Positions 45,295 through 55,829 are shown, counted from the first letter of the stretch. The stretch: DNA of 64,000 nt from Rubrivivax sp. (GCA_022842595.1 JALHPF010000025.1:1-64000); one strand, 5' to 3'. Made by a program: numbers and translations. The notes: generated by a model from the sequence alone, not told the origin.

Positions 45295-46469
45295 ATCGTT
45301 TCCGCAAACAGCTCGCGGCCGATGAGCATGCGGCGGATCTCGCTGGTGCCTGCACCGATCTCGTACAACTTGGCGTCGCGCCACAGCCGGCCCAGCGGGT
45401 AGTCGTTGATGTAGCCGTTGCCGCCGAAGATCTGGATGCCTTCGCCAGCCATCCAGGTGGCCTTCTCGGCGCACCACAAGATGACGCTGGCGCAGTCCTT
45501 GCGCACCTGGCGCACGTGCGCGGCACCGAGCATGTCCAGGTTCTTGCCTACCGTGTAGCAGAAGGCCCGGCCAGCCTGCAGCACGGTGTACATGTCGGCC
45601 ACCTTGCCCTGGATGAGCTGGAACTCGCCGATCGATTGCCCGAATTGCTTGCGGTCGTGGGTGTACGGAATCACGTTGTCCATCACCGCCTGCATGATGC
45701 CGATGGGCCCGGCGGCCAGCACCGCACGTTCGTAGTCCAGCCCGCTCATCAGCACCTTGGCGCCGCCGTTCAGCTGGCCCAGGATGTTTTCGGCCGGCAC
45801 CTCGACATCGTGGAACACCATCTCGCCCGTGTGGCTGCCGCGCATGCCCAGCTTGTCGAGCTTCTGGGCCGTGGAAAAGCCCTTCATGCCCTTCTCGACG
45901 ATGAAGGCGGTGACGCCGCGTGCACCCAGCTCGGGCTCGGTCTTGGCGTAGACGACCATGGTGTCGGCGTCGGGGCCGTTGGTGATCCACATCTTGGTGC
46001 CGTTGAGCACGTAGACGCCACCCTTGTCCACGGCCTTCAGCTTCATGCTGATGACGTCGCTGCCGGCGCCGGGCTCGCTCATCGCCAGCGCGCCCACATG
46101 TTCGCCGCTGATCAGCTTCGGCAGGTACTTCGCCTTCTGCGCCGGGGTGCCGTTGCGGTTGATCTGGTTCACGCACAGGTTGCTGTGCGCGCCATAGCTC
46201 AGGCCGATGCTGGCGCTGGCGCGGCTGATCTCCTCCATCGCCACCATGTGGGCCAGGTAGCCCATGCCGGCGCCGCCGTCGGCTTCGGGCACGGTAATGC
46301 CGAGTACACCGAGCTCGCCCATCTGCCGCCACAGGTACATCGGAAACTGATCGCTGCGGTCGACCTCGGCGGCGCGCGGCGCGATCTCGGCCTGCGCAAA
46401 TTCGCGCACCGCATCGCGCAGCGCGTCGACGTCGTCGCCGAGCATGAAGTTCAGGCCGGGAAGGTTCAT
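45291..46469 (-). CDS. liuA: Isovaleryl-CoA dehydrogenase
   Basis: 392 aa acyl-CoA dehydrogenase. The catalytic base is internal (Glu247 in [15 protein letters not shown]), as in isovaleryl-CoA dehydrogenases, and the C-terminal region has [10 protein letters not shown], without the Glu used by other family members. It oxidises isovaleryl-CoA to 3-methylcrotonyl-CoA, the entry to the liuB/liuD steps. Those genes are about 20 kb away on the same strand, so the pathway is split. An AGGAG ribosome-binding site lies 7 nt before ATG 46469. A 220-bp region divides it from the divergent MBL gene. Confidence 0.93.
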   Translation of the reverse strand: MNLPGLNFMLGDDVDALRDAVREFAQAEIAPRAAEVDRSDQFPMYLWRQMGELGVLGITVPEADGGAGMGYLAHMVAMEEISRASASIGLSYGAHSNLCVNQINRNGTPAQKAKYLPKLISGEHVGALAMSEPGAGSDVISMKLKAVDKGGVYVLNGTKMWITNGPDADTMVVYAKTEPELGARGVTAFIVEKGMKGFSTAQKLDKLGMRGSHTGEMVFHDVEVPAENILGQLNGGAKVLMSGLDYERAVLAAGPIGIMQAVMDNVIPYTHDRKQFGQSIGEFQLIQGKVADMYTVLQAGRAFCYTVGKNLDMLGAAHVRQVRKDCASVILWCAEKATWMAGEGIQIFGGNGYINDYPLGRLWRDAKLYEIGAGTSEIRRMLIGRELFAETM

Positions 46470-46689
46470 GGCGGTCTCCTGCTGGATATCTTGCCCGGCA
46501 TGCTAGCCCAGGCACCCGCTTGCGGCCACCGGGGCCCACACCCGCCCGCACGCTGGCGCGCCAGGCGATCGCCACGGCCCCAAGGCCACCACCAGGGCGG
46601 CGCCTTCAGTGAGGCAGAGCTTGCGAGCCGCCCGTTACCAGGCCGTCACACGCACTCGCAAGGCCACGGCCGAAAGCTAGACTGCCGCC

Positions 46690-47781
46690 ATGGCCAACCC
46701 CCAAGAAGCAGCGCTCGACTACCCACTGCGCGACACCCTGCCCGCCACCGGCAGCAGCATCGAGCTTGCTCCCGGCGTACGCTGGCTGCGCATGCCGCTG
46801 CCCTTTGCGCTGGACCACATCAACCTGTGGCTGCTGCGCGACCGGCAGGAGGGCCCGAATGGCTGGGTCGATGGCTGGACGATCGTCGACTGCGGCGTCG
46901 CCAACGACATCACCCGCGCGGCCTGGGAGCAGATCTTCGAACACGAACTGGGCGGCCTGCCGGTGCTGCGTGTCGTCGTCACCCACATGCACCCCGACCA
47001 CATCGGCCTGGCGCACTGGCTGTGCGAGCGCTGGACGACGGCCGAGGGCGGCGAATGCCGGCTTTGGATCAGTGCCACCGACTGGAACGCCGCGCGCATG
47101 GCCAGCCAGACGACCACCGGCTTCGGTGGCGACAACGCGGCGCGCTTTTTCGCCCTGCACGGCCTGACCGACCCGGAGGCCCTGGCCAAGGTGCGTGCCC
47201 GCTCGAACTACTACGCCAGCATGGTGCCGCAGGTGCCGGGCCGCTACCGGCGGCTGCTGGACGGCATGGTGCTCACGGTGAACGGCCAGGCCTGGCATTG
47301 CATTGCCGGCTACGGCCACGCGCCGGAGCACATCGCGCTGCACTGCCCGGGCCTGGACCTGCTGATTTCAGGCGACATGGTGCTGCCGCGAATTTCAACC
47401 AACGTCAGCGTCATCGACATCGAGCCCGAGGCCGACCCGCTGCCGCTGTATCTGCGTTCGATCGCGGCGATGCGTTCGCTGCCCGCGGTCACGCTGGTGC
47501 TGCCTTCGCACGGCAAGCCCTTCACCGGCCTGCACGCCCGCATCGAACAGTTGACGACGCACCACGACGAACGCTACGCCGACGTGCTGGCCGCCTGCGC
47601 CAGGCGCCCGCACAGCGCCGCCGACCTGCTGCCGGTGCTGTTCAAGCGCACGCTGGACCTGCACCAGACCACGTTTGCGATGGGTGAGGCCATTGCCCAC
47701 CTGCATGCCCTGGCCGGCCAGGGCCGGCTGCGCGCGCTGCCGCTGGAAGGCGGCGTGCTGCGGTTCGAGACGATCGGCTGA
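46690..47781 (+). CDS. Metallo-beta-lactamase-fold hydrolase
   Basis: 363 aa. Zinc-binding motif THMHPDHIG (HxHxDH, about 99-107), a later Asp in ISGDMVLPR and a terminal His in LPSHGKPF. A C-terminal winged-helix-like part (about 300-363) recalls LACTB2/glyoxalase-II-type hydrolases. Substrate not evident. MBL hydrolases are often encoded opposite liuA, as here, so a thioester or lactone by-product of leucine degradation is possible. A strong terminator follows at 47788. Confidence 0.85.
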   Translation: MANPQEAALDYPLRDTLPATGSSIELAPGVRWLRMPLPFALDHINLWLLRDRQEGPNGWVDGWTIVDCGVANDITRAAWEQIFEHELGGLPVLRVVVTHMHPDHIGLAHWLCERWTTAEGGECRLWISATDWNAARMASQTTTGFGGDNAARFFALHGLTDPEALAKVRARSNYYASMVPQVPGRYRRLLDGMVLTVNGQAWHCIAGYGHAPEHIALHCPGLDLLISGDMVLPRISTNVSVIDIEPEADPLPLYLRSIAAMRSLPAVTLVLPSHGKPFTGLHARIEQLTTHHDERYADVLAACARRPHSAADLLPVLFKRTLDLHQTTFAMGEAIAHLHALAGQGRLRALPLEGGVLRFETIG

Positions 47782-47787
47782 AAACAG

Positions 47788-47826
47788 GTCGGCGGCCGGG
47801 CAAGCAGGGCTTGCGGGGCCGCCGAC
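47788..47826 (+). terminator. Composite stem-loop terminator after the MBL gene
   Basis: GTCGGCGGCC-GG-GCAAGC-AGG-GCTTGC-GG-GGCCGCCGAC: a 16-bp stem in two parts, broken only by a symmetric GG/GG mismatch, starting 7 nt after the stop codon. It is followed by GTGTTCCTTCTGCTTCTG, moderately T-rich. It is the clearest intrinsic terminator in the window and may also serve the opposing YgjP-like gene. Confidence 0.7.
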
Positions 47827-48002
47827 GTGTTCCTTCTGCTTCTGTGGCGGAGCCTCCCGGCAGTCCGCTCGATTTCTCTTCGGGTGATGACAACTTGCTG
47901 GCCGAAGTCTGACGAACACGACCTCGTTGCGCATCCTCCGGAAGGCGGAACCTGCCCTCACCAGCACCACCCTGAAGAGGGGGTTGCTTCAAACCACCTG
48001 GC

Positions 48003-48881
48003 TCAGTCGAGCACGGGCAGCACTTCCGATCGCAGCACACCGCGCGCCGCTTCGAAGTCGGGCAAGGCGCTGCGCACCACGTCCCAGAACGCCGGGCTGT
48101 GATTCATCTCGCGCAGATGGGCCAGCTCGTGGGTGACGACATAGTCGATGACGGGCAGCCCGAAGTGCACCAGGCGCCAGTTCAGCCGGATGGACCCGTC
48201 GGCACTGGCGCTGCCCCAGCGCGTGGCCGCCGAGCTCAGGGCCAGGCGCTTCATGCGCACCCCCAGGCGCGGTGCGTACATGGCGCAGCGTTCCTCGAAG
48301 ACCCGCCGAGCCTGGCGCTGCAGCCAGCTCTGCACGGTGTCGCGGATTTGTTCCGCTTCGGCGCCGTACGGCAGGCCCAGGTGCAGGCGCAACGCCGGGG
48401 CACCGGGTGCTGCCTCGTCGGCGCCCTTGAGGACGGCGCCCGTGGTGCGCGCATCGATCACCAGCGTGAGTGTCTGGCCCAGGAACGGCAGGCTGGTGCC
48501 TTCGCGCCAGTCTACTCGCGCCGCGGCCACGCGCTGGCCGCGTTCACGCTGCTCCTGCAGCTTGCGCAGGATCCACGGCGCCTTCTCGCGCAGCGCGGCA
48601 TCGACATCGGCCTGCCCCACCCAGCGCGGGGCGCTCACGGTCAGGCCTTCGGCACCGATGCAAAAGCCGATGCTGCGGCGGCGGGCGCGACGCAGTTCGT
48701 AGCCGACCAGATGCTCACCAAAGCGGATGTCGCGCTGGGACCGCGGGTGGCGAAAGGCCACCGGCCCGGCCGGCGCGGCGGCAGGCGCCGGCGCCACGGC
48801 TCGCGGCGGCTCGGAACCGGGCGGCGCCTCGCCGAACAGCGAGAGCTGCATCGTCGGGTGGGCCGGGGTCGGGTTTGCCAT
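48003..48881 (-). CDS. YgjP-like zinc metallopeptidase (M48-like)
   Basis: 292 aa. C-terminal zincin motif HELAHLREMNHS (about 252-263) with the downstream FWDVV typical of YgjP/DUF45. The N-terminal leader is Pro/Ala-rich, followed by RRSIGFCIGAEGLTVSAP, the other conserved block. Family members are predicted metal proteases of unknown substrate. It converges on the MBL gene and is divergent from the racemase gene. MQLSLFGEA at residue 11 is an alternative start. Confidence 0.85.
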   Translation of the reverse strand: MANPTPAHPTMQLSLFGEAPPGSEPPRAVAPAPAAAPAGPVAFRHPRSQRDIRFGEHLVGYELRRARRRSIGFCIGAEGLTVSAPRWVGQADVDAALREKAPWILRKLQEQRERGQRVAAARVDWREGTSLPFLGQTLTLVIDARTTGAVLKGADEAAPGAPALRLHLGLPYGAEAEQIRDTVQSWLQRQARRVFEERCAMYAPRLGVRMKRLALSSAATRWGSASADGSIRLNWRLVHFGLPVIDYVVTHELAHLREMNHSPAFWDVVRSALPDFEAARGVLRSEVLPVLD

Positions 48882-48949
48882 CTGCCTCGAATTCTAGGTT
48901 CACACGCCGTTGCCACGCCGGCGCCCGGCTGCCCCAGAATGAGGCTTCG

Positions 48950-49711
48950 ATGCGTCTGCTCCTGATCAACCCCAACACTTCGGCCGCCATGACCACCGGC
49001 ATCGCCCAGGCCGCGCGCGAGGTGGCGGCAGCGGGCACCGTGATCGTGGCGCGCCAGCCCAGCTTCGGGCCGGCATCGATCGAAGGCCACTTCGACGACG
49101 CCTTCGGGGCCGCCGGCGTGGCCGAACAGGCCGCACTCGCGGCCAACGAAGGCTTCGACGCCACCGTCATCGCCTGCTTCGGCGACCCCGGGCTGGACGC
49201 TGCACGTGAAGTGCTGCGCGGCCCGGTGCTGGGCATTGCCGAGGCCGCCTTCCATGCCGCGGCGATGCTGGCCACCGGGTTTTCGGTGGTGACGACGATG
49301 ACACGCACCTGCGTCATTGCCGAACGGCTGGTGCTGCGCTACGGCTTCGAGCGCAGCTGCCGCGGCATTCACGGCACCGACATCCCGGTGCTCGACCTCG
49401 AAGCCATCGGCGGCGACACCGTCGACCGCATCGAGGCCGCCGCCCGCCAGGCGCTCGCCGCCGACCGCAGCGAAGCCATCGTGCTGGGCTGCGCCGGCAT
49501 GGCCGCCTTGTGCCGCGAGCTCAGCACCCGGTTGGGCGTGCCGGTGGTCGACGGCGTGGCCGCGGCGGTGAAGTTTGCCGAAGGCCTGGCCGCGCTGGGG
49601 CTGGTCACCGCCAAGCAGGGTGACTACGCGGCGCCGATTGCCAAGCCCTGGTCGGGCTGGGCCGCAAGCTTCGGCAGCGGGCGCCGTTCCGACGGTCAGC
49701 CGGCCGAGTAG
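48950..49711 (+). CDS. Hydantoin/aspartate racemase-family protein
   Basis: 253 aa. It shows LLLINPNTSAAMT at the N-terminus and two cysteine motifs, IACFGDPGLDAAREV (about 77) and VLGCAGMAALC (about 180). These are the paired catalytic Cys positions of cofactor-independent racemases. INPNTS is characteristic of hydantoin racemases, though no hydantoinase lies nearby. It overlaps plsC tail-to-tail by 16 bp. Substrate not certain. Confidence 0.85.
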   Translation: MRLLLINPNTSAAMTTGIAQAAREVAAAGTVIVARQPSFGPASIEGHFDDAFGAAGVAEQAALAANEGFDATVIACFGDPGLDAAREVLRGPVLGIAEAAFHAAAMLATGFSVVTTMTRTCVIAERLVLRYGFERSCRGIHGTDIPVLDLEAIGGDTVDRIEAAARQALAADRSEAIVLGCAGMAALCRELSTRLGVPVVDGVAAAVKFAEGLAALGLVTAKQGDYAAPIAKPWSGWAASFGSGRRSDGQPAE

Positions 49712-50451
49712 GCCGTCGGGTCCAGGCGCCGCATCTCGGCCTCGATCCAGACTTCAACCTCGCGCATCAGCTCGTCGGGCTGGCGGTCACTGCTGTCGAT
49801 GGGCCGGCCGATCGACACGTCGATCACGCCCGGCCGCAGCAGGAAGCTCTTGCGCGGCCAGCATTTCGCCGAGCTGGCAGCTATCGGAACGATGGGCACG
49901 CCGGTGGCGATGGCCAGCCGCGCCGCGCCGTTCTTGTAGGTACCCTGGCTGCCGCGCGGCGTGCGCGTGCCTTCCGGGAACATGATCACCCAGATGCCTT
50001 CGGCCGCCAGCCGCTTGCCCTGCGCGGCCACCTTGTTCCAGGCTTCGGCGCGCTTGCTGCGGTCGATGTGGATCATGTCCAGCCGGCCCATCGCCCAGCC
50101 GAAGAAGGGCACATAGAGCAGTTCGCGCTTGAACACGTAGGCCAGCGGGTGCGGCATCAGCGTGGGGTAGGCGAAGGTCTCCCAGGTGCTCTGATGCTTG
50201 GACGCCAGCACGACGGCCGAGCGTTTCTCGCCGGCGGTCGGCAAATGGTCCATGCCATGCACGCGGTAATTCACGCCGCAGATCACGCGCGCTCCCCAGA
50301 TGGCCATGCGCAGCCAGCGCATCGTCGGCCAGTAGAGCTTTTCGCCGCGCCAGAAGATCGACAGCACCAGCATCATCGTGCCCCAGGGGATGACGGTGGC
50401 CGCCAGCCACAGCACGAACAGCAGCGAACGCAGGGCCCAGACGACCCGCAT
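49696..50451 (-). CDS. plsC: 1-acyl-sn-glycerol-3-phosphate acyltransferase
   Basis: 251 aa. An N-terminal membrane helix (LLFVLWLAATVIPWGTMML) is followed by the acyltransferase block ASKHQSTWETF (HX4E variant of the HX4D motif), then RLDMIHIDR, FPEGTRTPRG and the VPIVPIAA region. It makes phosphatidic acid at the inner membrane. ATG 50451 shares one base with the gmhB stop (TGATG). It is the last gene of the corC-lnt-glyQS-gmhB-plsC run. Confidence 0.9.
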   Translation of the reverse strand: MRVVWALRSLLFVLWLAATVIPWGTMMLVLSIFWRGEKLYWPTMRWLRMAIWGARVICGVNYRVHGMDHLPTAGEKRSAVVLASKHQSTWETFAYPTLMPHPLAYVFKRELLYVPFFGWAMGRLDMIHIDRSKRAEAWNKVAAQGKRLAAEGIWVIMFPEGTRTPRGSQGTYKNGAARLAIATGVPIVPIAASSAKCWPRKSFLLRPGVIDVSIGRPIDSSDRQPDELMREVEVWIEAEMRRLDPTAYSAG

Positions 50452-51047
50452 CAGCCAAGGCCCCCGGCGGCGGAATCCTCGACGCCGTCGCGGCGCCGCA
50501 GGAATTCGACGAACTCGCCCAGGCTGGCGTGCACGGTGCTGCCGGGCACGGCGTCCAGCAGGGCCTGCAGCTCGGCACCGGCCAGGCCGGCGGCACGGCC
50601 GCTCAGCACCAGGTGCGGCTGGCAGCCGGCGGCGCGCGCGGCCTGCAGGTCGCGCAGGGTGTCGCCCACCATCGCCACGTTGGCCAGGTCCACGGCATAG
50701 CGGCGGCCGATGTCCAGCAGCAGGCCAGGCTCGGGCTTGCGGCAGTCGCAGCCGTCTTCGGGCGTGTGCGGGCAGAAGAACACCGCGTCGAGCCGGCCGC
50801 CCTCGGCAAGCAGCAGCTCGTTCATGTGCGCATGGACGGCATTGACGGCGCTCATGTCGATCATGCCGCGGCCGATGCCGCTCTGGTTGGTGGCCACCAC
50901 CACATGCCAGCCGGCGTGGTTCAGCCTGGACACGGCTTCCAGCGCCCCGGGAATCGGCAGCCATTCCTCGGGCACCGTCACGTGCCCTTCACGGAAGTGG
51001 TTGAGCACGCCGTCGCGGCCCAGGATGATGAGTTTGGTGTGCTGCAT
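50451..51047 (-). CDS. gmhB: D-glycero-beta-D-manno-heptose-1,7-bisphosphate 7-phosphatase family protein with altered nucleophile motif
   Basis: 198 aa HAD-family protein. It contains ATNQSGIGRG, the zinc motif CPHTPEDGCDCRKP and VGDTLRD, all typical of GmhB. However, the first motif, usually DRDG with the nucleophilic Asp, reads ILGRDG, with Gly10 (codon GGC, one base from GAC). The general-acid Asp12 remains. GmhB dephosphorylates heptose-1,7-bisphosphate for lipopolysaccharide core synthesis. Whether this protein is active is open. It starts 38 nt after the end of repeat B that follows glyS. Confidence 0.85.
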   Translation of the reverse strand: MQHTKLIILGRDGVLNHFREGHVTVPEEWLPIPGALEAVSRLNHAGWHVVVATNQSGIGRGMIDMSAVNAVHAHMNELLLAEGGRLDAVFFCPHTPEDGCDCRKPEPGLLLDIGRRYAVDLANVAMVGDTLRDLQAARAAGCQPHLVLSGRAAGLAGAELQALLDAVPGSTVHASLGEFVEFLRRRDGVEDSAAGGLG

Positions 51048-51086
51048 ATTTCAGCGACGGCAGACCACCGCAAGCGAAGGGAATTG

Positions 51087-51175
51087 CCCCAGCTTCCCGC
51101 CGCGGAACCGGCTCTGCCGGGCCGCAGGCGGACGGCCCCCTCGGGGGGTAGCGAGCGCTAGCGAGCTTGGGGGCT
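51087..51175 (-). repeat. Dispersed intergenic repeat B, copy 2
   Basis: Inverted copy of 5521-5611. On the minus strand it begins directly after the glyS stop codon with AGCCCCCAAGCTCGCTAGC and ends with GCGGGAAGCTGGGG. As with copy 1, it is attached to the 3' end of the upstream gene in the same orientation. It contains GC-rich stems such as CCCCCCGAGGGGG and CCGGCAGAGCCGG. A conserved role as transcript end or stabiliser is possible. Confidence 0.8.
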
Positions 51176-53284
51176 TCATGACGCCAGGCGTGAGAGGTCG
51201 GCGACACGGTTCATCGCCGCATGCAGCCGCGCCAGCAGCGCCAGGCGGTTGCGGCGCAGGTCCGGGTCGTCGGCATTGACCATCACCGTCTCGAAGAACG
51301 CATCGACGGGCGCCTTCAGTGCGGCCAGCGCCTGCAGCGAAGCGGCGTAGTCGCCGTGCTCGAAAGCCGCGTCGGCCACCGGCGCCACGGCGGCCAGGGC
51401 CGCGGCCAGCGCGGCCTCGGCGGGTTCGACGAGGCGGGCGGTGTCGACCTGGCCTGGTGCGGCGCCCTCGGCCTTCTTCAGGATGTTGCCGACGCGCTTG
51501 TTGGCCGCCGCAAGTGCGGCCGACTCGGGTAGCGCGGCAAAGGCGCGCACGGCCGCGAGGCGACGCGGAATGTCGCCCCAGCGTGGCGGGCGCAGGGCCA
51601 CCACGGCGTCGATTTCCTGCAGGCTGCTGCCCTGCTCACGCAGGCTGCCGACCAGGCGGTCGAACATGAAGCCGATGAGTTCGTCGGCCACACCCGCGGG
51701 CGCTGCCGGGAACTGCGCCAGTGCCTGCGCCACCAGCGCCGGCACGGCCAGCGCCAGGTCGCGTTCGATGAGCATGCGGATGACGCCCAGCGCATGGCGG
51801 CGCAGCGCAAACGGGTCCTTGTCGCCGGTGGGCTTCTCGCCGATGCTGAAGAGGCCGGCCAGGGTTTCCAGCTTGTCGGCCAGGGCCACGACCACGCCGG
51901 TGTCGCCGCGCGGCAGTTCGTCGCCGGCGAAGCGGGGCTTGTAGTGGTCTTCCACGGCCAGGGCCACGGCCTCGGTCTCGCCGTCGTGGCGGGCGTAGTA
52001 GCCGCCCATCACGCCCTGCAGTTCGGGGAATTCACCCACCATGTCGGTCAGCAGGTCGGCCTTGGCCAGCAGCGCGGCGCGGTCGGCACTGGCGGCCAGC
52101 GCCTCGCCACCCAGTTGCCGCCCGATGCCGCGCGCCAGAGCGCGCACTCGTTCGTTGCGTTCACCCTGGCTGCCGAGCTTGCCGTGGTAGACCACGCGGG
52201 CCAGTTGCGGCACGCGGCTTTCGAGGCTGCGCTTCCTGTCCTGGTCGAAGAAGAACTTGGCGTCGGCCAGCCGCGGGCGCACGACACGTTCGTTGCCCTG
52301 GATCACGCGGCCGGCGTCAGCCGGGCGGATGTTGCTGACGATCAGGAACTTGTTCGTGAGCTTGCCCGCGGCGTCGAGCAGCGGGAAGTACTTCTGGTTG
52401 GCCTTCATCGTCAGGATCAGGCATTCCTGCGGCACCGTCAGGAACTCGGCCTCGAACTGGCACAGCAGCACGTTCGGGCGCTCGACGAGGGCCGTCACTT
52501 CGTCCAGCAGCGCCGGGTCGGTGGCCACCACGAGCCCCTCCTTCTGCGAAGCGGCGTCCAGCTGGCGTTGCAGTTCGGCTCGCCGCTGTGCAAAGCTGGC
52601 GAACACGGCGCCTTCGTCACGCAGCTGGTCGTCGTAGCTGTCGGCATCCTTCAGCGTGATCTCGGCCAAGGCGGCCTCGAACCGGTGGCCCCGCGTGATG
52701 CGGCCGGACTGCAGGCCCAGCGCCTGCACCGGCACGACCTCGCTGCCGTGCAGCGCCACCAGGCCGTGCGCCGGGCGCACGAAGTTGACACTGGTCCAGC
52801 CGTCTTCCAGCTGGTACTGCATCACCTTGGGGATGGGCAGCTTGGCGATGGCTTCGAGCAGCGCCTTCTGCAGGCCTTCGGCCAGCGTGGCACCGGGCAT
52901 GGTGCTGTCGAGGAACAGCGCTTCGGCCTTGCCGTCCAGCGCGCGCTTCAGGCCGGGCACGGCGCTGGCATCGGCGCCCAGCGCGGCCAGCTTCTTCAGC
53001 AGCGCCGGCGTGGGCGCGCCGCTGGCGTCCAGGCCCACGGCCACGGGCATCAGCTTGTTCTGCTGGGCCTTGTCGGCGGCGCGGCCGGCCACGCCCGTCA
53101 GGTGCAGGGCCAGCCGGCGTGGCGACGCAAAGGCCGTGGCCACGGCATCGGCCGCGGCCAGGCCCTGGGCCTTCAGGCTGTCGGCCAGCAGGCTGGCAAA
53201 GGCATCGCCCAGCTTCTTCAGGGCCTTCGGCGGCAGTTCTTCGACGAACAGTTCGACCAGCAGGTTGGCGGTGCTCATCGTCAT
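51176..53284 (-). CDS. glyS: Glycine--tRNA ligase, beta subunit
   Basis: 702 aa. N-terminus [39 protein letters not shown] region and the C-terminal anticodon/HD-like helical part ([12 protein letters not shown]) match GlyS of the bacterial alpha2beta2 enzyme. It charges tRNA-Gly together with GlyQ. The ATG at 53284 overlaps the glyQ stop by 4 nt; an internal ATG two codons later is also possible. Repeat B lies directly after its stop codon. Confidence 0.96.
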   Translation of the reverse strand: MTMSTANLLVELFVEELPPKALKKLGDAFASLLADSLKAQGLAAADAVATAFASPRRLALHLTGVAGRAADKAQQNKLMPVAVGLDASGAPTPALLKKLAALGADASAVPGLKRALDGKAEALFLDSTMPGATLAEGLQKALLEAIAKLPIPKVMQYQLEDGWTSVNFVRPAHGLVALHGSEVVPVQALGLQSGRITRGHRFEAALAEITLKDADSYDDQLRDEGAVFASFAQRRAELQRQLDAASQKEGLVVATDPALLDEVTALVERPNVLLCQFEAEFLTVPQECLILTMKANQKYFPLLDAAGKLTNKFLIVSNIRPADAGRVIQGNERVVRPRLADAKFFFDQDRKRSLESRVPQLARVVYHGKLGSQGERNERVRALARGIGRQLGGEALAASADRAALLAKADLLTDMVGEFPELQGVMGGYYARHDGETEAVALAVEDHYKPRFAGDELPRGDTGVVVALADKLETLAGLFSIGEKPTGDKDPFALRRHALGVIRMLIERDLALAVPALVAQALAQFPAAPAGVADELIGFMFDRLVGSLREQGSSLQEIDAVVALRPPRWGDIPRRLAAVRAFAALPESAALAAANKRVGNILKKAEGAAPGQVDTARLVEPAEAALAAALAAVAPVADAAFEHGDYAASLQALAALKAPVDAFFETVMVNADDPDLRRNRLALLARLHAAMNRVADLSRLAS

Positions 53285-54198
53285 GCCGCCTTCTTCGCCA
53301 GCTGCGCAGCCACTTCGTCGGCCCAGGCCTTCGGCGCCATCGGAAAACCCAGGCGCGCGCGGCTGTCCAGGTAGTTGGCAGCGACGCTGCGGGCCAGGTT
53401 GCGGATGCGGCCGATGTAGGCCGCGCGTTCGGTGACGCTGATGGCGCCACGGGCGTCGAGCAGGTTGAAGCTGTGCGCGGCCTTCAGCACCTGTTCGTAG
53501 GCAGGCAGGGCCAACTGTTGCGTCATCAGGTGCTTGGCCTGCTTTTCATGGGCGACGAAGGCCTGGAGCAGGAAGTCGACGTCGCTGTGCTCGAAGTTGT
53601 AGGTGCTCTGCTCGACCTCGTTCTGGTGGTAGACGTCGCGGTAGCTGAGCGTGTCGGTCCATTGCAGGTCGTAGACGTTTTCCACGCCCTGCAGGTACAT
53701 CGCCAGCCGTTCCAGGCCGTAGGTGATCTCGCCGGTGATCGGCTTGCAGTCGATGCCGCCCACCTGCTGGAAATAGGTGAACTGGGTGACTTCCATGCCG
53801 TTCAGCCAGACCTCCCAGCCCAGGCCCCAGGCGCCCAGCGTCGGATTCTCCCAGTCGTCCTCGACGAAGCGCACGTCGTTGGCCTTCAGGTCGAAACCCA
53901 GCGCTTCCAGGCTGCCCAGGTAGAGCTCCAGGATGTTCGCCGGCGCGGGCTTGAGCACCACCTGGTACTGGTAGTAGTGCTGCAGGCGGTTCGGGTTGTT
54001 GCCGTAGCGGCCGTCCTTGGGGCGGCGGCTGGGCTGCACGTAGGCGGCCTTCCAGGGTTCGGGGCCGAGCGCGCGCAGGAAGGTGGCGGTGTGGCTGGTG
54101 CCGGCGCCCACTTCCATGTCGTACGGCTGCAGCAAGGCGCAGCCCTGGGCGTCCCAGTAGGACTGCAGCTTCAGGATGATCTGCTGGAAAGTGAGCAT
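53281..54198 (-). CDS. glyQ: Glycine--tRNA ligase, alpha subunit
   Basis: 305 aa, the usual GlyQ size. Begins [20 protein letters not shown], with [16 protein letters not shown] and the class-II motif stretch [14 protein letters not shown] and [18 protein letters not shown]. It carries the aminoacylation site for glycine. It overlaps glyS by 4 nt and lies 47 nt downstream of lnt. Confidence 0.97.
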   Translation of the reverse strand: MLTFQQIILKLQSYWDAQGCALLQPYDMEVGAGTSHTATFLRALGPEPWKAAYVQPSRRPKDGRYGNNPNRLQHYYQYQVVLKPAPANILELYLGSLEALGFDLKANDVRFVEDDWENPTLGAWGLGWEVWLNGMEVTQFTYFQQVGGIDCKPITGEITYGLERLAMYLQGVENVYDLQWTDTLSYRDVYHQNEVEQSTYNFEHSDVDFLLQAFVAHEKQAKHLMTQQLALPAYEQVLKAAHSFNLLDARGAISVTERAAYIGRIRNLARSVAANYLDSRARLGFPMAPKAWADEVAAQLAKKAA

Positions 54199-54245
54199 GG
54201 CGGGGGCAGTGGGTGGCAGCCGGCGGCTGCGGACAGCCGCTGAGT

Positions 54246-55829
54246 TTACGGGGCCGGGCCTGGGGGAATTGCGGTCGCCGAGGGCCCGCCGCGGCGCACC
54301 GCGCGGCCCGACAGCCCCAGCACCAGCACCAGCAGCACGGCCAAGGCCACCGCGGGCCACAGGCCATAGCGCGCGGCCCACCAGGCAAACGGCGTGTTGC
54401 CGGTACGGCCTTCGACCTGGGCGGTGAGCACCCCGCGGGTGGCCGGCGGCAGCTCGGCGAGCACAAGGCCGCGGTGGCTGATGGCCACGGTGGCACCGGT
54501 GTTGGTGGCGCGCACCACCGGCCGCTGCAGTTCGAGCGCGCGCATGCGTGAGATGTTGCGGTGCTGGTCGATGGCCACGCTGTTGCCGAACCAGGCGATG
54601 TTGCTGATGTTGGCGAGCACCGTGGGCGCCTGGGCGGGGTTGCGAAAGCGCAGCGCCAGCTCTTCGCCGAACAGGTCTTCGTAGCAGATGTTCGGCGCCA
54701 CGCGCTGCTGGCCCACCACGAACGAAGGCGCTGCCGGCACGCCGCGGCTGAAGTCGCCCAGCGGGATGTTCATCATCTCGGTGAACCAGCGGAAACCGGT
54801 CGGGATGAATTCGCCGAAAGGCACCAGGTGCTGCTTGTCGTAGCGGTAGCCGGTGCCGGCTTCCGACATGCCGACCACCGAATTCGTGTAGCCACGCTCG
54901 AAGTCGCCCAGCGGCGCGCCCACCAGCGCGGCACGGCCAGGTGCCTTGAAGTGTTCGACCAGGGCTTCCCAATAGCCCGGCGCCGCGTCCGCCAGCTGGT
55001 AGGGCAGCAGGGGCACGGCGGTCTCGGGGGTGATGACGAGCTCGGCCTGGGCCGCCTGCAGTTCCCTGGCCACCCAGGCCAGGGTCTCGGGCAGGCGTTC
55101 GGCGCTGAACTTCTCGTCCTGCCTGACATTCGTCTGCAGCAGAGTCACCTGCAGGGCACCGGCGCCGGTCGTGAAGTTCCACGGCCCGGCCAGCCCCGGC
55201 AGCGTCAGCAGCACGATGACCAGCGCCGCCACGACAGGCCGTTGAGCCAGCCGCACGCGCGCCATGCCGGCCAGCATGGCGGCCGACCAGGCAACGACCG
55301 CGCCGATGCCGTAGACGCCCACCCAGGGCGCCAGCACGGCCAGCGGCGCGTCGACCTGCGAGTAGCCCAACGCCGCCCAGGGAAAACCGGTGAACAGCAC
55401 GCCGCGCGCCCATTCCGCCAGCAGGAACAGCGCCGAAAAGAGTGCAGCGTCGCCCCACAGCCTGGCCCGGCGCAGCCGGGCGTAGAGCGCCGCCGCCGCC
55501 GCCAGGTACAGCGACAAGGCCGCCGACAACATGAACACGGCCGACACGGCCAGCGGCGCCGGCAGCCCGCCATAGGTATGCAGGCTGATGAACAGCCACC
55601 AGACCCCCGCCAGCAGCCAGCCCGTGCCATAACACCAGCCCCAGAGCGCGGCGCGGCGCGGGCCGCAGCCGTCCAGGCGCCACACCAGCACGGCCAGCGT
55701 CAGCACCGGCAGCCACCAGGCCCAGGTGTGGACGCAGGCCAGCGTCTGCAGCGCGCCCAGCCCGGCCAGCGCCAGGCCTTCCATCACACGCCGGCCGGGC
55801 GCGATGCCAGTCGGGGTCGAGGCGATCAA
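54246..55829 (-). CDS. lnt: Apolipoprotein N-acyltransferase
   Basis: Up to 527 aa. Eight or so membrane helices are followed by a nitrilase-like catalytic domain. The catalytic triad is readable as Glu near 270 (VITPETAVP), Lys near 333 ([12 protein letters not shown]) and Cys near 380 (NICYEDLFG). It adds the third acyl chain to lipoproteins in the inner membrane. The frame opens with TTG 55829, which overlaps the corC stop by 4 nt (TTGA). ATG 55784 (MEGLALAG) would give 512 aa and is a good alternative because it sits right at the first helix. Confidence 0.93.
   Translation of the reverse strand: MIASTPTGIAPGRRVMEGLALAGLGALQTLACVHTWAWWLPVLTLAVLVWRLDGCGPRRAALWGWCYGTGWLLAGVWWLFISLHTYGGLPAPLAVSAVFMLSAALSLYLAAAAALYARLRRARLWGDAALFSALFLLAEWARGVLFTGFPWAALGYSQVDAPLAVLAPWVGVYGIGAVVAWSAAMLAGMARVRLAQRPVVAALVIVLLTLPGLAGPWNFTTGAGALQVTLLQTNVRQDEKFSAERLPETLAWVARELQAAQAELVITPETAVPLLPYQLADAAPGYWEALVEHFKAPGRAALVGAPLGDFERGYTNSVVGMSEAGTGYRYDKQHLVPFGEFIPTGFRWFTEMMNIPLGDFSRGVPAAPSFVVGQQRVAPNICYEDLFGEELALRFRNPAQAPTVLANISNIAWFGNSVAIDQHRNISRMRALELQRPVVRATNTGATVAISHRGLVLAELPPATRGVLTAQVEGRTGNTPFAWWAARYGLWPAVALAVLLVLVLGLSGRAVRRGGPSATAIPPGPAP

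Noticed and set aside
51794-53374. 526-codon frame on the plus strand
   Set aside because: Fully antisense to glyS/glyQ; the genuine genes match known families at full length. High-GC DNA produces such shadow frames.
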